64,000 nt of DNA from Grammothele lineata (Eukaryota > Basidiomycota > Agaricomycetes > Polyporales > Polyporaceae), in the NCBI GenBank assembly GCA_002150815.3, contig NDFF03000093.1:124001-188000 (forward strand). Reading direction: 5' to 3'. Within the stretch, counting starts at the first letter, position 1. Each line of letters opens with the position of its first letter. A program made the position numbers and the translations under genes. Below the pieces are notes generated by a model. The model did not search any database and had not been told where the DNA came from. It worked only from the letters and a program-made list of their open reading frames with translations. Positions 13,208 through 24,741 of the stretch are shown piece by piece.

Positions 13208-16200
13208 GGCTTGGGCCCGCGGATTGGGGGGCAGATGGGGCGGAGAACCAAACGCGGGGGGCGACGCGCGCGGCGGGTGCTGAAGCTGGGCAGGGTGGAG
13301 ACCTAAATACGCGGCAACCTTCGCGAGCACGGGCAAGGGCAGATGGGACGGGCAGGAGCGCGCGCGCGTCCCGAGGCGTGCAGCCGGACAGAACCTTGAG
13401 TGCGCGGGTCCTGTCGCGGCGGCATCCCGTGCAGCCGCCGCGCCCGCAGGCGTGCAATTGCCTCGGGGGCCAGCGTCGATGCACAGGCAGATGCACAGGC
13501 CGCATGCGGCCGAAGGGCCCGCGGGCGCGTACCCGCCGCGCGCCCAGTCGACGTCCTTCCTCACCCACGCCCGCCCGTCCGCGAACTCAAACGTAAACTG
13601 CCAACTGGGGCTGCTGCGCGGTGATCCTCGCCTTCCTTCCCCCCCTCCTCTGCCGCCCGGGGCCTCGGCGCTCATTTGGCAGGGAACGTCCGGCCACCCT
13701 CCTTCTCGCCTCGATGATTGAGCGGCCCCAATCGCCCCCCCTCCCGCGGCCGCGCACGGCCAATCGCGTCCTCGCCTCTCACAGCCGGCCGTGCGCGCGT
13801 CCAGCCCGCCTCGAGTCGCGGGCCTCGTCGTGTGCGTCGGCCGCGAACTCGTGACGCGACGGAGGTGGGCCAGAGGAGGCGTTAACCATCCCCGCCGCCC
13901 CATCTGCGCCGCGCCACCACGCGTCTGCGCCGTGCCCCAAGTCGGACATCGACCATCGAGAACGTCCGTCGGTGCTCGCCCCAGGACACGATCGGCCCAG
14001 CGCGCCTATCGCCAACGCTTCTCCAGGCGCTGAGAGCATCTCCCCATCTGTGGAATTCGTCCGTCGAATATCCACGTCCTGCCAGCTGCCGCCCCTCTCG
14101 CTGACGGTGCCTGCTCAGAATACACGCATCATCAGTAACGACACCCGTTCCAAAAGTCGCAAGCACCCACCACTCTACACACCTCCCCCACACACCACTG
14201 CTAAAGGTACGCCGGGGCCCCAACAACTCCCTGCGCCGGGCACAGCGAGCGGGAGAAGCCCCTGGCGCCCCCGGATCGGGACACGTCTATCGATCGGGAA
14301 AACATCGAGATAGGGAACAGAAGTCTCCCTCAGCTCCCCATCGTAATCCCCAACGCTCCGCGCGCGCGTCCCTCCCGCCCTGGTCCCTCCGCGTCCCCAG
14401 CTGCGCGCGCCTCGTTCGCTCGTTCCGCCGGGCTGCCCGAAGGGTAAACGCACGTCATGAACGTGAACCCTCGCCTCGCCCCGGCGTCCCATGCTTTCGC
14501 GGCAGAAGGTGTCGCGCTTTCCCCCGACGAGACGAGTCCCCCGCGCCGCGCGGCGCCGCGAGTCGGAGCTAGGATCACCAGACCGCGCGGGACGAATCTG
14601 CGCCTGCGCCTGCGCCCGCCCGCGCGCCTCCTGCCATCCAGCCATTCAGTCCCGGCGGACTTGAATCGGAGCTCGCACCCACTGACCCAGGCCAGGGCGC
14701 CGCCCGTACGTCGAACCGAACGCTATATGGCGTCTGGCGCGCGCCTCTCCAGCGGGGCGAGGCGTGCAGCGTGCATATGAACAAGGAGGAGAACCGGCTG
14801 CCTCGCGGCGGCGCGGCCGCCACCGAGGGGAGCCGCTGTCCAGCGTCCTCCGCCCGTCTGCAAGCGCCCAATTTCGAATTCGCAGGCAATGCGCGAGCGT
14901 GGGCGCAGGTATGATATGCAACCTTCGCCCGCGTCTGCCCCTCGTTCGTCGCTCACGCGCACAGCCGCGGTGGGTCGACGTCGACGTCGAGAGAGGCCCG
15001 CGAACCTTGCCCGCATGCGGAAGGCCGCCGCACATCTTGTGCTCTGCGTCGGGCGGTCAGTGGTCAAACGCAGAAGACAAACGAGCGCACTGTGATCTCA
15101 CCTTCGTCTCCCCCCCCCCTTGCACGCACAAGGCACCCCGCGTTCCAAAACGAGCGCATCACATCACATCACATATTGCCTTTCCGCCCAGCTCGAGGCG
15201 CCGCGCGCTCGAGGGGGCACGGGGATACGACCCCGCGGGCGTCGAGGACGGATGCGCCGGTCGCGCGAAGCTCGTGCCAGTGCAGGTGTGGGTGTGGGTG
15301 GCGGCGTGCTCGTGCTCTCGCGCCCGCGTCTTGTTCCTCGTGCAGTTGGGCGGTTAGGGAACGGGGGGAGAGGAGGGAGAGGGGCAAGGAGAGAGCGTGA
15401 TTGTCGGCGACGTGACACCGCTGTGGTAGGAAATCAGGATTCGCGACGTACGGTGGCTGCGCCCGCGATTGCGCGCGGCGCGCTGCCTCTTCCTCTTCCT
15501 CTCTCGCCTTGCCTGCTTTCCGCTTTCCGCGCTGGAAGGTCGACCTGGGCGCCTGGTGCCCCCGGACCGAGCTTCGCAGTACGTGAACGTCAACGTGAAC
15601 GTGGGCCCAGGCCGCTCGTGGGAGGGGGGATGGGGGGCCGCGGCCGCGCTAGGGCCGCTATCTGTCGGAGCCTCGGAGCTCGAGCTGAGTGGGCGGGAGG
15701 AATAGCCCATTCCGCTCTCAGCGGCGCGCGATTGGCTCTAGCTCTTGGAGGAAGGGGAAGGAGGGGCAAGGGAGGGGCGCAGTCCGTTCAGTCGGAGCGT
15801 CCTGAGCGCGAACTTTAGTCGAAGGGGGGAGGCCTCGAGGCGATCGGGCGCGCGAGCGCTCGAGCGCTCGGGGTGACAGTGATGGGACTGCAGGACGGAC
15901 TCCGGAGAGTTGGGGCTGAGAAGGTCGGAGTGTGAAGAGTGCCGCGCATGGACGCGTGGGGTTGGCCGATTGCGGAAGCAAAAGAGGTGGCCGGATAGAA
16001 TGGGATGTGATTGGATTGGATTGGATTGGATTGGACTGGGTGGGATAAGACGAAATGGGATGAGATAGAACGGGTGTGTGCGCGCGTCGCGGTGTGGGTG
16101 CAGTTGGGCTTGGGCCTGGCCTGTGGACGAATGAACGTCGGGGGCAGTAGTGCCTTCATCGAGATCGTCATTAAGAGGGTGGCGGGGCGGGGCGGGGCGG

Positions 16201-16795
16201 GCGCACTAGTACTCGTACTGTTCGCGTTCGCGTTCAGCTTGTGCGGCGTACAGCGCGCCAGCGCGGGGGCGGGGCTCGCGCGTCGCGCATCGTGCAATGC
16301 GCACACCACCCCCACCTTCCACCCGCCACACACTTCTCCTCCGAAGGTAAACCCGCGGCGCTGCGCTAAGTTCGAGCGAGCCCACGTATGAGGTAGGGAG
16401 GGTGGGTGCGCCGTGCGAGTAAAACTGTATGGGTGGCCGTAAGCGAGCCCCAGCCGGGATGCGATCATTCCTCTTCTGCGTAACCTTCCCTTGCGCGACA
16501 GCTGGGGGAAGGAAGCAGTCCGCCGTCCGTCCGTCCGTCGGGATAACGATGTCCCTAGAAATATACCGAGTGCGGGCCGCTGGATGGGAGGCTGCGATAG
16601 TAGTGTTAACGGAGGAGTGTCTGAGGGCCCGCGGTGTGCGTACTCACGTTTAGGGAGATGGACGACGCGCGGATGGGTGGGCGTTGTGGAGGCGGAGAGT
16701 GGGCGATGGGAGAATTGACATATCTTGTGATGAGGGCGGGAGTTTTCAGAGAGAGCACCTCAAGTATATGGACCACCGCGTATTGAAGAGAACTG
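13208..16795. other. GC-rich spacer between divergent genes
   Basis: About 3.6 kb between the start of the minus-strand Zn2Cys6 gene and the promoter module of the plus-strand HNH-like gene. It probably includes a long 5' leader or upstream exons of the transcription factor. Reading frames are Arg/Pro/Ala-rich with no domain. Short repeats are visible: CATCA units near 15159-15176, five ATTGG units at 16010-16034 and CCGT units near 16525. No gene is supported. Confidence 0.45.
16010..16034. repeat. Five tandem ATTGG units (CCAAT boxes on the minus strand)
   Basis: Five perfect, adjacent ATTGG units, followed by an ACTGG. Read on the minus strand this is a tandem array of CCAAT boxes, the core recognised by Hap/CBF-type NF-Y complexes. 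It lies 2.8 kb upstream of the Zn2Cys6 start and about 960 nt upstream of the HNH-like start. It may be only a pentanucleotide microsatellite; a regulatory role is inference. Confidence 0.5.
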
Positions 16796-16930
16796 CCGTT
16801 CGAAGATCATGGTCATGTCCCAGAGGCGAACGTGGTCGTCGCCGTCGTGGCCGCCTCCACTGTGGCCCGCCGAGATAGGCAAGAGTTATCTTATCTCCTC
16901 TAGTCTATGTAGATGATCTTTACGAGCGCC
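16796..16930 (+). promoter_or_regulatory. Promoter module copy A (duplicated element with tandem GATA sites)
   Basis: About 135 nt, from CCGTTCGAAGATCATGG to TACGAGCGCC, closely matching copy B at 18664-18794 (most positions identical, a few small indels). It contains TTATCTTATCTC at 16886-16897, that is two adjacent GATA-factor sites (GATAA on the minus strand), and ends in a shared ATGATCTTTACG. It finishes 42 nt before the chosen start of the HNH-like gene. A promoter role is inferred from its position before both genes. Confidence 0.65.
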
Positions 16931-16972
16931 CCTGGGCGAGCGCCTAGGCAAACGCCCCTCTCAATCCCCACG

Positions 16973-18069
16973 ATGAACCAACCAATCGCCCCGACCGTCC
17001 TACCATCTTACCAGACCAACAGAGATTGTCAATTCCCGTCCAAACCAACGGGCATCACCATACGGCACCCAGCCAGCACAACAGGCGGCATCATATTCCA
17101 TTGCGCCGCTCTCGATTGGGATGGCACGCGTTGGGGCTGCAACCATCGCCTCGTCCTCGACGCTTGTCAGATCATCGCGAACAACACGCCGGGCGTCCTC
17201 TCCACAACGCAGGATGGCCAGAACATCGTGCCAGCTCATGTCGCTTTCCTGACCGAAGCTCGGTACTACTTCATCGTCAACGGCGACCCACAATTCCCAT
17301 ACCCCGTCGTCGTCGATTTCGAGGCATGGAAGTTCCCCCGCGACCCTCCTGCCCACTGGGGACCCTTTGAGGTGGACCATGCGTCAGTGCGTGATTTGGC
17401 ACGACCTCCTTCCCGCGTGGCTGACGGCGTCCGAAACGTCGATGGAGCCTGTATCATGAGTCAGACTTCCACCTGTATGCCCCTATCTAGTTTTTGGGCA
17501 TTCATACTTACGTTCACTCAGGGGATCTATGCCAGAACGCCTATCTGTCGCCGAAGAACCATTCCATCTGGTTCAGGTTTAACGGCATGTACGAATACAA
17601 CAGCGATCCGCGCAACTCCTTCCCCGAAGATGTCTCGAACGGCGTATGTCTGCGCTCTGACCTGGGTCAATGTCTCGATCGGTCCTACATGGTTTTCTAC
17701 CCCGCCGAGCAAGGCTTTGTGGCCTACTTCACCAAGCTCGCGGATCCTCACGCCCGGTTGTACCATCGGGCCGCCATCACCCTCCACCACCGAGTCTCTC
17801 GCGCGCACCTGTATGCCAGATTTGCTTTCAACGTCATTTCTGGCGCCATCCTTCCCCCAGGGATCGAAGCTGTCGCCGTCAAAGAGAATTATCTTGTGTT
17901 TGCCGAGAAATGGACTAGACCCAGAAGCAACTTTGAGTCAGCTCCGAGTGATCATTATGATGAATTGAAAGCACACTGGTTCGCGAACAACCCACAAATA
18001 CGCCAGACGTCACTCTCTGTCACTGATGGTATCCCGCCGTTCGAGGAACGTCAAGAGGGTACTCCCTAA
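16973..18069 (+). CDS. HNH endonuclease-like domain protein
   Basis: Two exons: 16973-17474 and 17522-18069, intron 17475-17521 (47 nt, GTATGC ... TCAG), phase 1; 349 aa. The middle (about residues 150-200) has the layout seen in fungal HNH_2-like proteins: VRNVDGACIMSQTST then W-DLCQNAYLSP, where an arginine/aspartate block with a Cys precedes an alanine/leucine-Ser-Pro block that is AHLIP-like in active members. The usual His of that block is replaced here (AYLSP), so catalytic activity is doubtful. No signal peptide or membrane segment is seen. An in-frame ATG at 16913, inside the promoter repeat, would add 20 residues; the start at 16973 follows a C-rich leader and is preferred. Function unknown; the HNH assignment is by pattern only. 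Confidence 0.65.
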
Positions 18070-18663
18070 TCCTGAGGATCCACAAGCACTGTCCCCCCCG
18101 CTTCTCTTGTCGTTGATGCGCATGCCTGCGCCATACGTGTGCATTCGGTACGTGACCACGCCGTTGTGAAATATCCGTCTATGCTCACCGTTCGAGTTTC
18201 GTTATAGTTGCGGATCGGACGCGAACACGAGGTCGCGCGGCGCACGCGCTGGACTGCCATGGCACTGCTCACAGAACCCTCCTGGTCCTCACATCGCGAC
18301 GCTTCTAGTGGTCTCCTTTGCACCTAACTCATTTCCGCCGTGAGCATGTATCTCTCATGCATGAGTTGAGATCATGACGTTGCGTATACGACTGTTGGAC
18401 TCCTTGTGCTATAACTGGTGAAGGGGTTTGTATGTACAGTACGTACTTGGTGCGCACAGAGAATCTAGAAAGCAAATCGTACCTCGTCCCGGCATCAACG
18501 GACTGTTCGAGCGTGTGCGGTATGGAAGTCGGACACAGCTATCCATGCCTATCCGGACACCCTGAATGTCGACAACTACGCGCTGGTTCATATCATCGTT
18601 GTCGACTTTTATCCTCATGTTCTCCTCCACAGTCTACTGTCGCGTCAGTTGGGCCGATCCACA
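18070..18663. other. Spacer between HNH-like gene and promoter module B
   Basis: About 590 nt with no convincing reading frame. It should contain the 3' end of the HNH-like transcript and upstream sequence of the La gene. I see no similarity to the sequence upstream of module A, so the duplication is limited to the module itself. Confidence 0.4.
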
Positions 18664-18794
18664 CCGTTCGAAGATCATGGTCAGGTCTCGGAGACGAACG
18701 CGGTCGTCGTCATCGTGGCTGCCTCCATCGTGGCCCTCCAAATGAGGCAATAGTTATCTTATCTCGCATGGGGTAGATGATCTTTACGGGCGCC
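18664..18794 (+). promoter_or_regulatory. Promoter module copy B (upstream of the La gene)
   Basis: About 131 nt matching module A. TTATCTTATCTC recurs at 18754-18765 and the shared ATGATCTTTACG lies at 18777-18788. In this copy that ATG opens a 16-codon upstream reading frame that stops at 18827, before the La start at 18902. Position before a housekeeping gene suggests B is the ancestral copy, but the direction of copying cannot be shown here. Confidence 0.65.
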
Positions 18795-18901
18795 TCTCGT
18801 TGCGCGCTCAATCATGAATCCAAGTGAGTGAGCGAGTGGGCGCCTGTCCCCTCTCCTCTGATTTTCGTCCGCCTTTTCCCCCTCTCCATTCCTCCACGAA
18901 C

Positions 18902-21100
18902 ATGTCTGCGTCCCCGGAGACAGAGCCGACCGTCGCTGAAGAGAAGAAAGAAGAGGACGTGAAGATGGACGAGACCGAGGAGGAACAGAAGGCGCGCGCG
19001 GTGCGCCAGGGTGCGTCTCTCCTTCTCTCGCACTTTCTGCGTGGATGGGGCACGTCCAGCTGAAACCGGTGCTGCTCGCGTCCTGTTCCAGTCGAGTTCT
19101 ACTTTGCCAACTCGAACCTGCCGTTCGACAAGTGCGTCTCTTCCCCCGCTCAATTCATTCGAGACGGACGGCGGTGTATTCACAGACGTGCGTGCGCGTG
19201 GCACGCAACCCCACGCTTAGGTTCATGTGGACCCTGCACACGGCGAACGAGGAGCACTGGGTGCCCGTCAAGACCGTGGCGTCCTTCAAGCGCATGCGCG
19301 AGTTCCAGGCGCTTGGCGACAGCTGGGTCGCAGACGCGCTCAAGCAGAGCGAGGAGCTCGAGCTCGACGCGGCCGGGGAAAACGTCCGCCGGCGTACGGA
19401 GGTGCAGCCGCCCAAGGGCCAGTTCGAGCGTAGCGTATATGCAGTGCGTGTTTCGCCCTTCTTCCTATGGAATGTACAAGGGAGATTTACGGGACGGGTC
19501 TTCGCCGCCGCCGCGGTTCATGCAGAAAGGGTTCGGGAAGGAGGAGCCCGGGCTGCAGAAGAAGCTCGAGGCGTTCTTCAACAAGTACGGCAGGACGAAC
19601 GCGGTGCGGATGCGCCGCATGGACGGCACCAAGGAGTTCAAGGTGCGTCTCATACTTGCATATACGTCCGTCTGCGCGCCCGCCCTGACATTGCGCGCGG
19701 CGTGCGGTGCCAGGGCTCCGTCTTTGCCGAGTTTGCCGACTACAAGTCGGTCGAGGCGTTCCTCAGCGCGGACCCGAAGCCGTCCTGGGAGGGCGAGGAG
19801 CTGCTCATCATGTCAAAGTGCGTCCCGCGCCTGCTATACATTCCTCTCCACCCCCACATGTCTGCGCGCCGCCCGTCTGACAGGGTTTGCGGCTCACGGC
19901 TGATTTTTTTCTCCCCCCCCCCCCCCCTTCACCCCATTTCCCTTCACATGCGTGCCGTTATGCAGAGAGGCCTATTGCGAGATGAAGATCAAGGAGAAGG
20001 GCCTCACGGGTAAGGCCGCCGACCTTCGGCGGCAGAGCCTCGCGGGGACGGGCCGTAAGGGTTTCAATGCTTTCAAGGAGATGGCGGAGAAGGAAAAGGG
20101 CGGTAAGAAAGGCAAGGGCAAGGACGGCGAGGAAAACAAGCCCGCGCCCGAAGTCTACCTCGACTTCCTCGGCAGCCGCATCCTCGTGCATGAAGAGGAC
20201 GGCGGGAGGGTGAATCCCGAGGACGTGCCCCTCGTCAAGGGCGCGTCGCTCCGCTTCGACGGCGTGGAGGGCGACGTGTCGTTTGACGAGATTAAGGTAG
20301 GTTGGTCGCTGGGATGTTGCTGCTTCTATCCACGTCCACATCCACAATCACACCCACGTTTTCCGCTACCGCAGCCACCAACGGTGTGCGGCTGCGGACC
20401 CGCTTCTCGAACTTTGTTTTCTCGCCTCGTCTCGGAGTCGTGTGCGTGCGGAGGGGGCTGATTGGTCGCGTTACACAGGGTCCGCTCAAAGAACGCTTCT
20501 CGCGCGCGCCGTTCGTCCAGTACGCAAAGGGCGACAGCTGGGGCCTCGTCGGCTTCGACAAGGTCCTGTCAGAGGACGACATCACGTACGTCCGCGACAA
20601 TCTCAAAACCCTCAGCGGGAAAGACGTCGCGTGGGCGGTCCCTGATGGTCAGTCTCGTCTCACCCTCCTCTACTTCTTTTGCGGCCGTGCGAGTGTGAGG
20701 GCTGATCGATCGAACTTCATGCGTTTCATGCTGGCCCTATGTGCCACCACGTCTATTAGAGGAACAAGAGCGGGCGTTCCAGCTTCAGCGCGCAGCCTCC
20801 GCGGCGAAGCGCGCGCTTTCCTTTGCGCACCCCCGCGACTCACGTGGCGGCAGGGGCGGGCGTGGCGGACGAGGAGGGCGTGGTGGACGCGGTGGCCGGG
20901 GCGGGCGTGGCGGCGGTCGTGGCGGCGCCCAGAAAAACAGCGCAGCCTCCGCCACGGGCGAGGAGCAGTCGGGCGAGAAGCGCAAGCGCGCCGTCGAGCC
21001 TGACGGCGGGCCGAACATGGGCGTGCGCGGGAAGGGCGTGCCCGTCATCCAGAGCGCGAAGAAGTGGAAGACGGAGGGCGAGGGCGCATCGGCATCATGA
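18902..21100 (+). CDS. LHP1: La ribonucleoprotein (La motif, RRM, RGG tail)
   Basis: Eight exons: 18902-19010, 19092-19131, 19221-19443, 19526-19642, 19714-19817, 19966-20296, 20479-20647, 20760-21100; phases consistent, 477 aa. An acidic leader (residues 1-36) is followed by the La motif (VEFYFANSNLPFDKFMW ... VPVKTVASFKRMREF), an RRM (SVYAKGFGKEEPGLQKKLE ... GSVFAEFADYKSVEAFL), a lysine-rich linker, a second C-terminal RRM-like part (YAKGDSWGLVGFDKVL) and an RGG/RGGRGG tail ending in a basic segment. La proteins bind the UUU-OH end of new RNA polymerase III transcripts such as U6 and pre-tRNA in the nucleus and protect them; two U6 genes lie in this same window. The intron before exon 6 carries a run of 7 T and then 15 C residues. 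Its promoter contains module B. Confidence 0.95.
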
Positions 21101-23022
21101 CCGCCGCACGTGCTCGCGACTCGATGGAGAGAAGAGCCGTCCGCGTTGCAGGACCCTGTTGTTGTAGTTGTATCACGGTAACGTTCCGCGTGTATCTTTG
21201 CTCGATTTACCGCTTTCTGTCTGTTTGTGCCAGCAGTACTCCAGCCGCAATCGCACGCTATTTCTTTATTGACATGGCGCTCTAGACCGTTCTTCTATCC
21301 ACGGCACAGGCACGGAGAACAACCTCGGCTCCTACCGCGCTTGCGTACGAGGATCATGGACTCGAAGGGGTGGGACGGAAAATGAGGAAGTGTCGCGTGG
21401 TCTGATTCTCTGTCAGGGCCAGCGCTGCAGAAGACGCGCGCGCACATTCACGATCATTCTCAGTTTACAGAAAACCCTGCCTCTATGGGAAGTCGAGGCG
21501 AAAATCCATCACACATTCTTCCCCACGCAAGTGCTCAAACACATTCTTCGGTGGCAGTCGTGGCGGCTCACGTACAAGTTCGCGATGTTGGCGCTTCCTC
21601 CGACAGCCCCCGGCAAATCTTGAGGGATGACGTGTTTCGTCCATGTTCCTAACATCTCTTTCTGCGTGTCGAACAAGCTCCCGTTCGTCGCAAGCAGGCA
21701 CCGACGTCCGATAACCCGTAATGCGGTGCGTGTTGTTCACGATCGACTCTGCATCATTAAGATGGGTTTGCTGACGCCCCGAACCGGAACGCGCACCGCG
21801 AGCCTGGTCCGACCCCCACCCAATCAGACCCTCCTTTGATAGACACGCAAATCTACATCCCCGCATCGCCTCGACATCGACATCGGGGACGCCCCAGGCC
21901 TGCGCTCCGCCATGGTCAAAATCAAGCCCGCCGCCTCCTCTAGTCCCCGACGGATGGAGCGCCGGGGCCGGAAAGTGCGCCCTTGGCGGCTGCCGCCGCG
22001 ATAACCGCGTAGCTTCCAATCCGCAGGAGTAGCGCTTCCAGCTTCCGGGCGCGAGGCGCCCTGTGCCAGCGCATATAATGCGGCCGCGAGGTTTCCTCCG
22101 CGAGCGATCGCGCGAAGCTCCCGTCCCGCGACGCGGTCAGGGGAAATGCGATCCCGAACGGGTCGGACGGAGGTATTTAATCTTTATTGTGGCTAGGCAC
22201 CCATCGTGGATGCACAGGTACGAGCGAGCGCATCGGACCCCCGAGCGCGGTCGCATCAGTAAGTAAATAGTGGTTATTTCTTGCGCGCAGCTGACGAAGG
22301 TCGCGTGATTGTGCTTCAGGACGTCGATGATATCTGGTGTCTGCTATCACCTTTTCAGGCGCTGTCTATTCTTAGCCTTCTCCTTCGAGTCTTCGACTAA
22401 CCTCCAGACCGCCTGACATTGCCCACAGTGATTGCCACCGTATTGACCGTAGGCGGAGAAGACGACGCTGCAATCAGCTGCAATCACATCCGACTTAGAT
22501 GTCTCGGAAGCTCGGGCCCGGGAAGACGTCATCGGTATACTGTCGGGAGCATTTACATCGCGTAAAGACAGTAACAGCAACTACTTCCAGGATTCAACCA
22601 GCAGTTCTTGTAATCTTAACTGTATAGTCTCAACTCCGCGATTGCCATGCGTCCTTGAGAGCTCCGCTGCTCAGCCTTGTCGCCGACGGCGGGACCTAGG
22701 GCGGGATGATGACAGGGACCGGCCGCGGCGGCAGGAAGGCGGCAAGGCGGCGGCGAGACCCGGTAGAACTTCGGCAGGCGCGGCTCGCCAGAACCCGCGT
22801 CGGTATCCTGAATCCTCACCTTGTGGCACGCGCCGCGCGCTGCAGCGCGTGCATCGATTGCCGTGACCATCTCTTACGTGAAGGTGAAGAGGGCACGGGA
22901 GAGACGTATAAGAGCGATGGAGGACGCGGCGCCCCGCGCGGGCTTGCGTCGGGCGGACTGGTCCTGTGCGTTCGCTGGCTAGGTTCAAAGTGCCAGCGCA
23001 AGGTCAAGGTTGCGAGTTGAAG
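21101..23022. other. Intergenic region, no gene seen
   Basis: About 1.9 kb between the La gene and the SGNH esterase gene. Frames are short and interrupted, with no splice-consistent model or recognisable domain. It should hold the La 3' UTR and the esterase promoter. Confidence 0.4.
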
Positions 23023-24741
23023 ATGCACTTCCTGACATTCGCGTTCCCTTTCGTGCTGGTGCTGGGCTCGGCGGCGGTTCCAGCTGCATTGGAAGCCTCG
23101 AAGGGAGTGGTGATCAAGAACGATCACCCTCTGATCCACTTTCACGGGCGATGGGACGCCTCTCCAGGGACGTGGTGGTGAGAGCTCCACTTCCGGTGTC
23201 TTCGTCTCCGCTTCACTATTGACTAACCAGATGGGGCTTTTCGTGCCAGGGCCGGATCTGGGTTCAAGATCAACGTCGAGGATCTTTCCTCGCTAACCCT
23301 TAACCTCGGCCCGCACACCACGTCTCCGCTGGTCTCGCTCGGCGTCTCGGTCAACTACGAACCGTTCTACACGGTCAATGTGACGGAAGGCGTGAATGAA
23401 ATCCCTTTGATAGGCACCCCTACGACGAAACGAGGTACGACTAGCAGCAGTGCGACGAGCGTCGTGCGGATCAACGTCGAGGGGTGGCAGAACAATCGCA
23501 TGAATCTCGAGTCGATTGTCTTGAACTCGGTGCGTCACTCTCTCATGGATGTTCTTCTTCCAATGCTGACTTGAAATGGATGGGACCATTCTAGGGCGCG
23601 AAGTTAGTGCCTTACGTCTCATCGAAGGTCGCCTTTCAGTTCATTGGCGACTCGCTCTCAGCGGTAAGGGGTCTCTTGGCATTCATTATAATATATAGAC
23701 CCCGGCGGTAACTAACGTGGGTTCTCTCCCAGGGGCAGTACCTCCCAGAAGGCGTCGATCAGGCGTGGCCATTCCTCACTGGCGAATACTTCAAGGCCGA
23801 GCACAACGTAAATGCCCAGCCGGGTGCGGCGCTCACAGACATCGTCTCGTATGGAAACCAGCACGGAGTGTCGTTCCAGTATTTCAGGGTGGGTTTCAAA
23901 ATTGCGTCCGGGGACGTAACAGAACCATTAATCTTTTTACAGACTGAAGACACCGGATATTATTACACGACCGACCATAACTTCACGACTCCGTGGGATT
24001 TCAAGCGCGATGAGCCGCAAGCCACGCACATAGTAATCCACATTGGGTACGTAAAACATTCTGCATGTCGCTATTGCCGTCCTCGGTGTTCATGTACGCT
24101 CAGGGCGAATGACGCATCGCAGAATGTGACCGCAGACGATTTTGTTGATGTAAGTGACTTCCTATTTGCGTCTTCCGTTCAGTGCGTGCTCACAAGAATC
24201 ACCCTACAGACGTACACCTCCTTCCTCGCGCGCCTACGCACACTGTACCCCGTACAGCCGTTCTTCCTTTTCACCCCCGTACGTCTACCCGCCTGCGGTC
24301 GCTCTGGTCGAGGATCGTACTCACATTATTTTTAAGTGGGGCTGGCCGGCCGCCGACGGTACGGTCAGCTATTATTACCAGGGTCAATATCAGCGTATCG
24401 TCAGTCAGCGGTGAGCACTGCCTTGCCAGTTGCCTCCAGACTCCCCTGCTGAACATCGGATTCTTTCTTGTGCTTCTCTTTCGTCGTTTGGACCAAACAC
24501 AGCCAACTCGCCGGAGACCATTGTACCTATCTCGTGGACACTACGGGATGGGTGACGTGGAACGACGTATTCCCCGAGTACGTCCTACATTTCCATCGCA
24601 CGAAGCCTCTCAGTGAGTTAACGTGCGTACAGTAATCAACATCCCAACGTAGCCGGTCATGCCAAGATCGCGAGTCTGTTCGAGAAGTGGCTGGAGGCGT
24701 GGGGGCTACTGCCAGAGTTGTTCTGGTCAAGTACTCTGTGA
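23023..24741 (+). CDS. Secreted SGNH/GDSL-type carbohydrate esterase (CE2-like)
   Basis: Ten exons: 23023-23177, 23250-23529, 23595-23663, 23733-23888, 23943-24046, 24104-24149, 24210-24278, 24337-24410, 24503-24577, 24633-24741; 378 aa, all phases consistent. Residues 1 to about 25 form a signal peptide (MHFLTFAFPFVLVLGSAAVP). An N-terminal beta-rich domain (HFHGRWDASPGTWW ... GFKINVEDLSSLTLNLG) precedes the SGNH hydrolase: block I FIGDSLSAG with nucleophile Ser165, Gly in SYGNQHG, block III GAND with Asn257, and block V DNQHPN with Asp343 and His346. All four catalytic blocks are intact. The N-terminal jelly-roll plus SGNH layout matches family CE2-like acetyl esterases that deacetylate plant polysaccharides, so a role in hemicellulose breakdown outside the cell is likely. 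Substrate is inferred. Confidence 0.9.

Noticed and set aside
18664..18794. Promoter module considered as a transposable-element terminal repeat flanking the HNH-like gene
   Set aside because: The copies are direct, start within promoter sequence, show no terminal inverted repeat or target-site duplication, and no transposase or integrase is between them.
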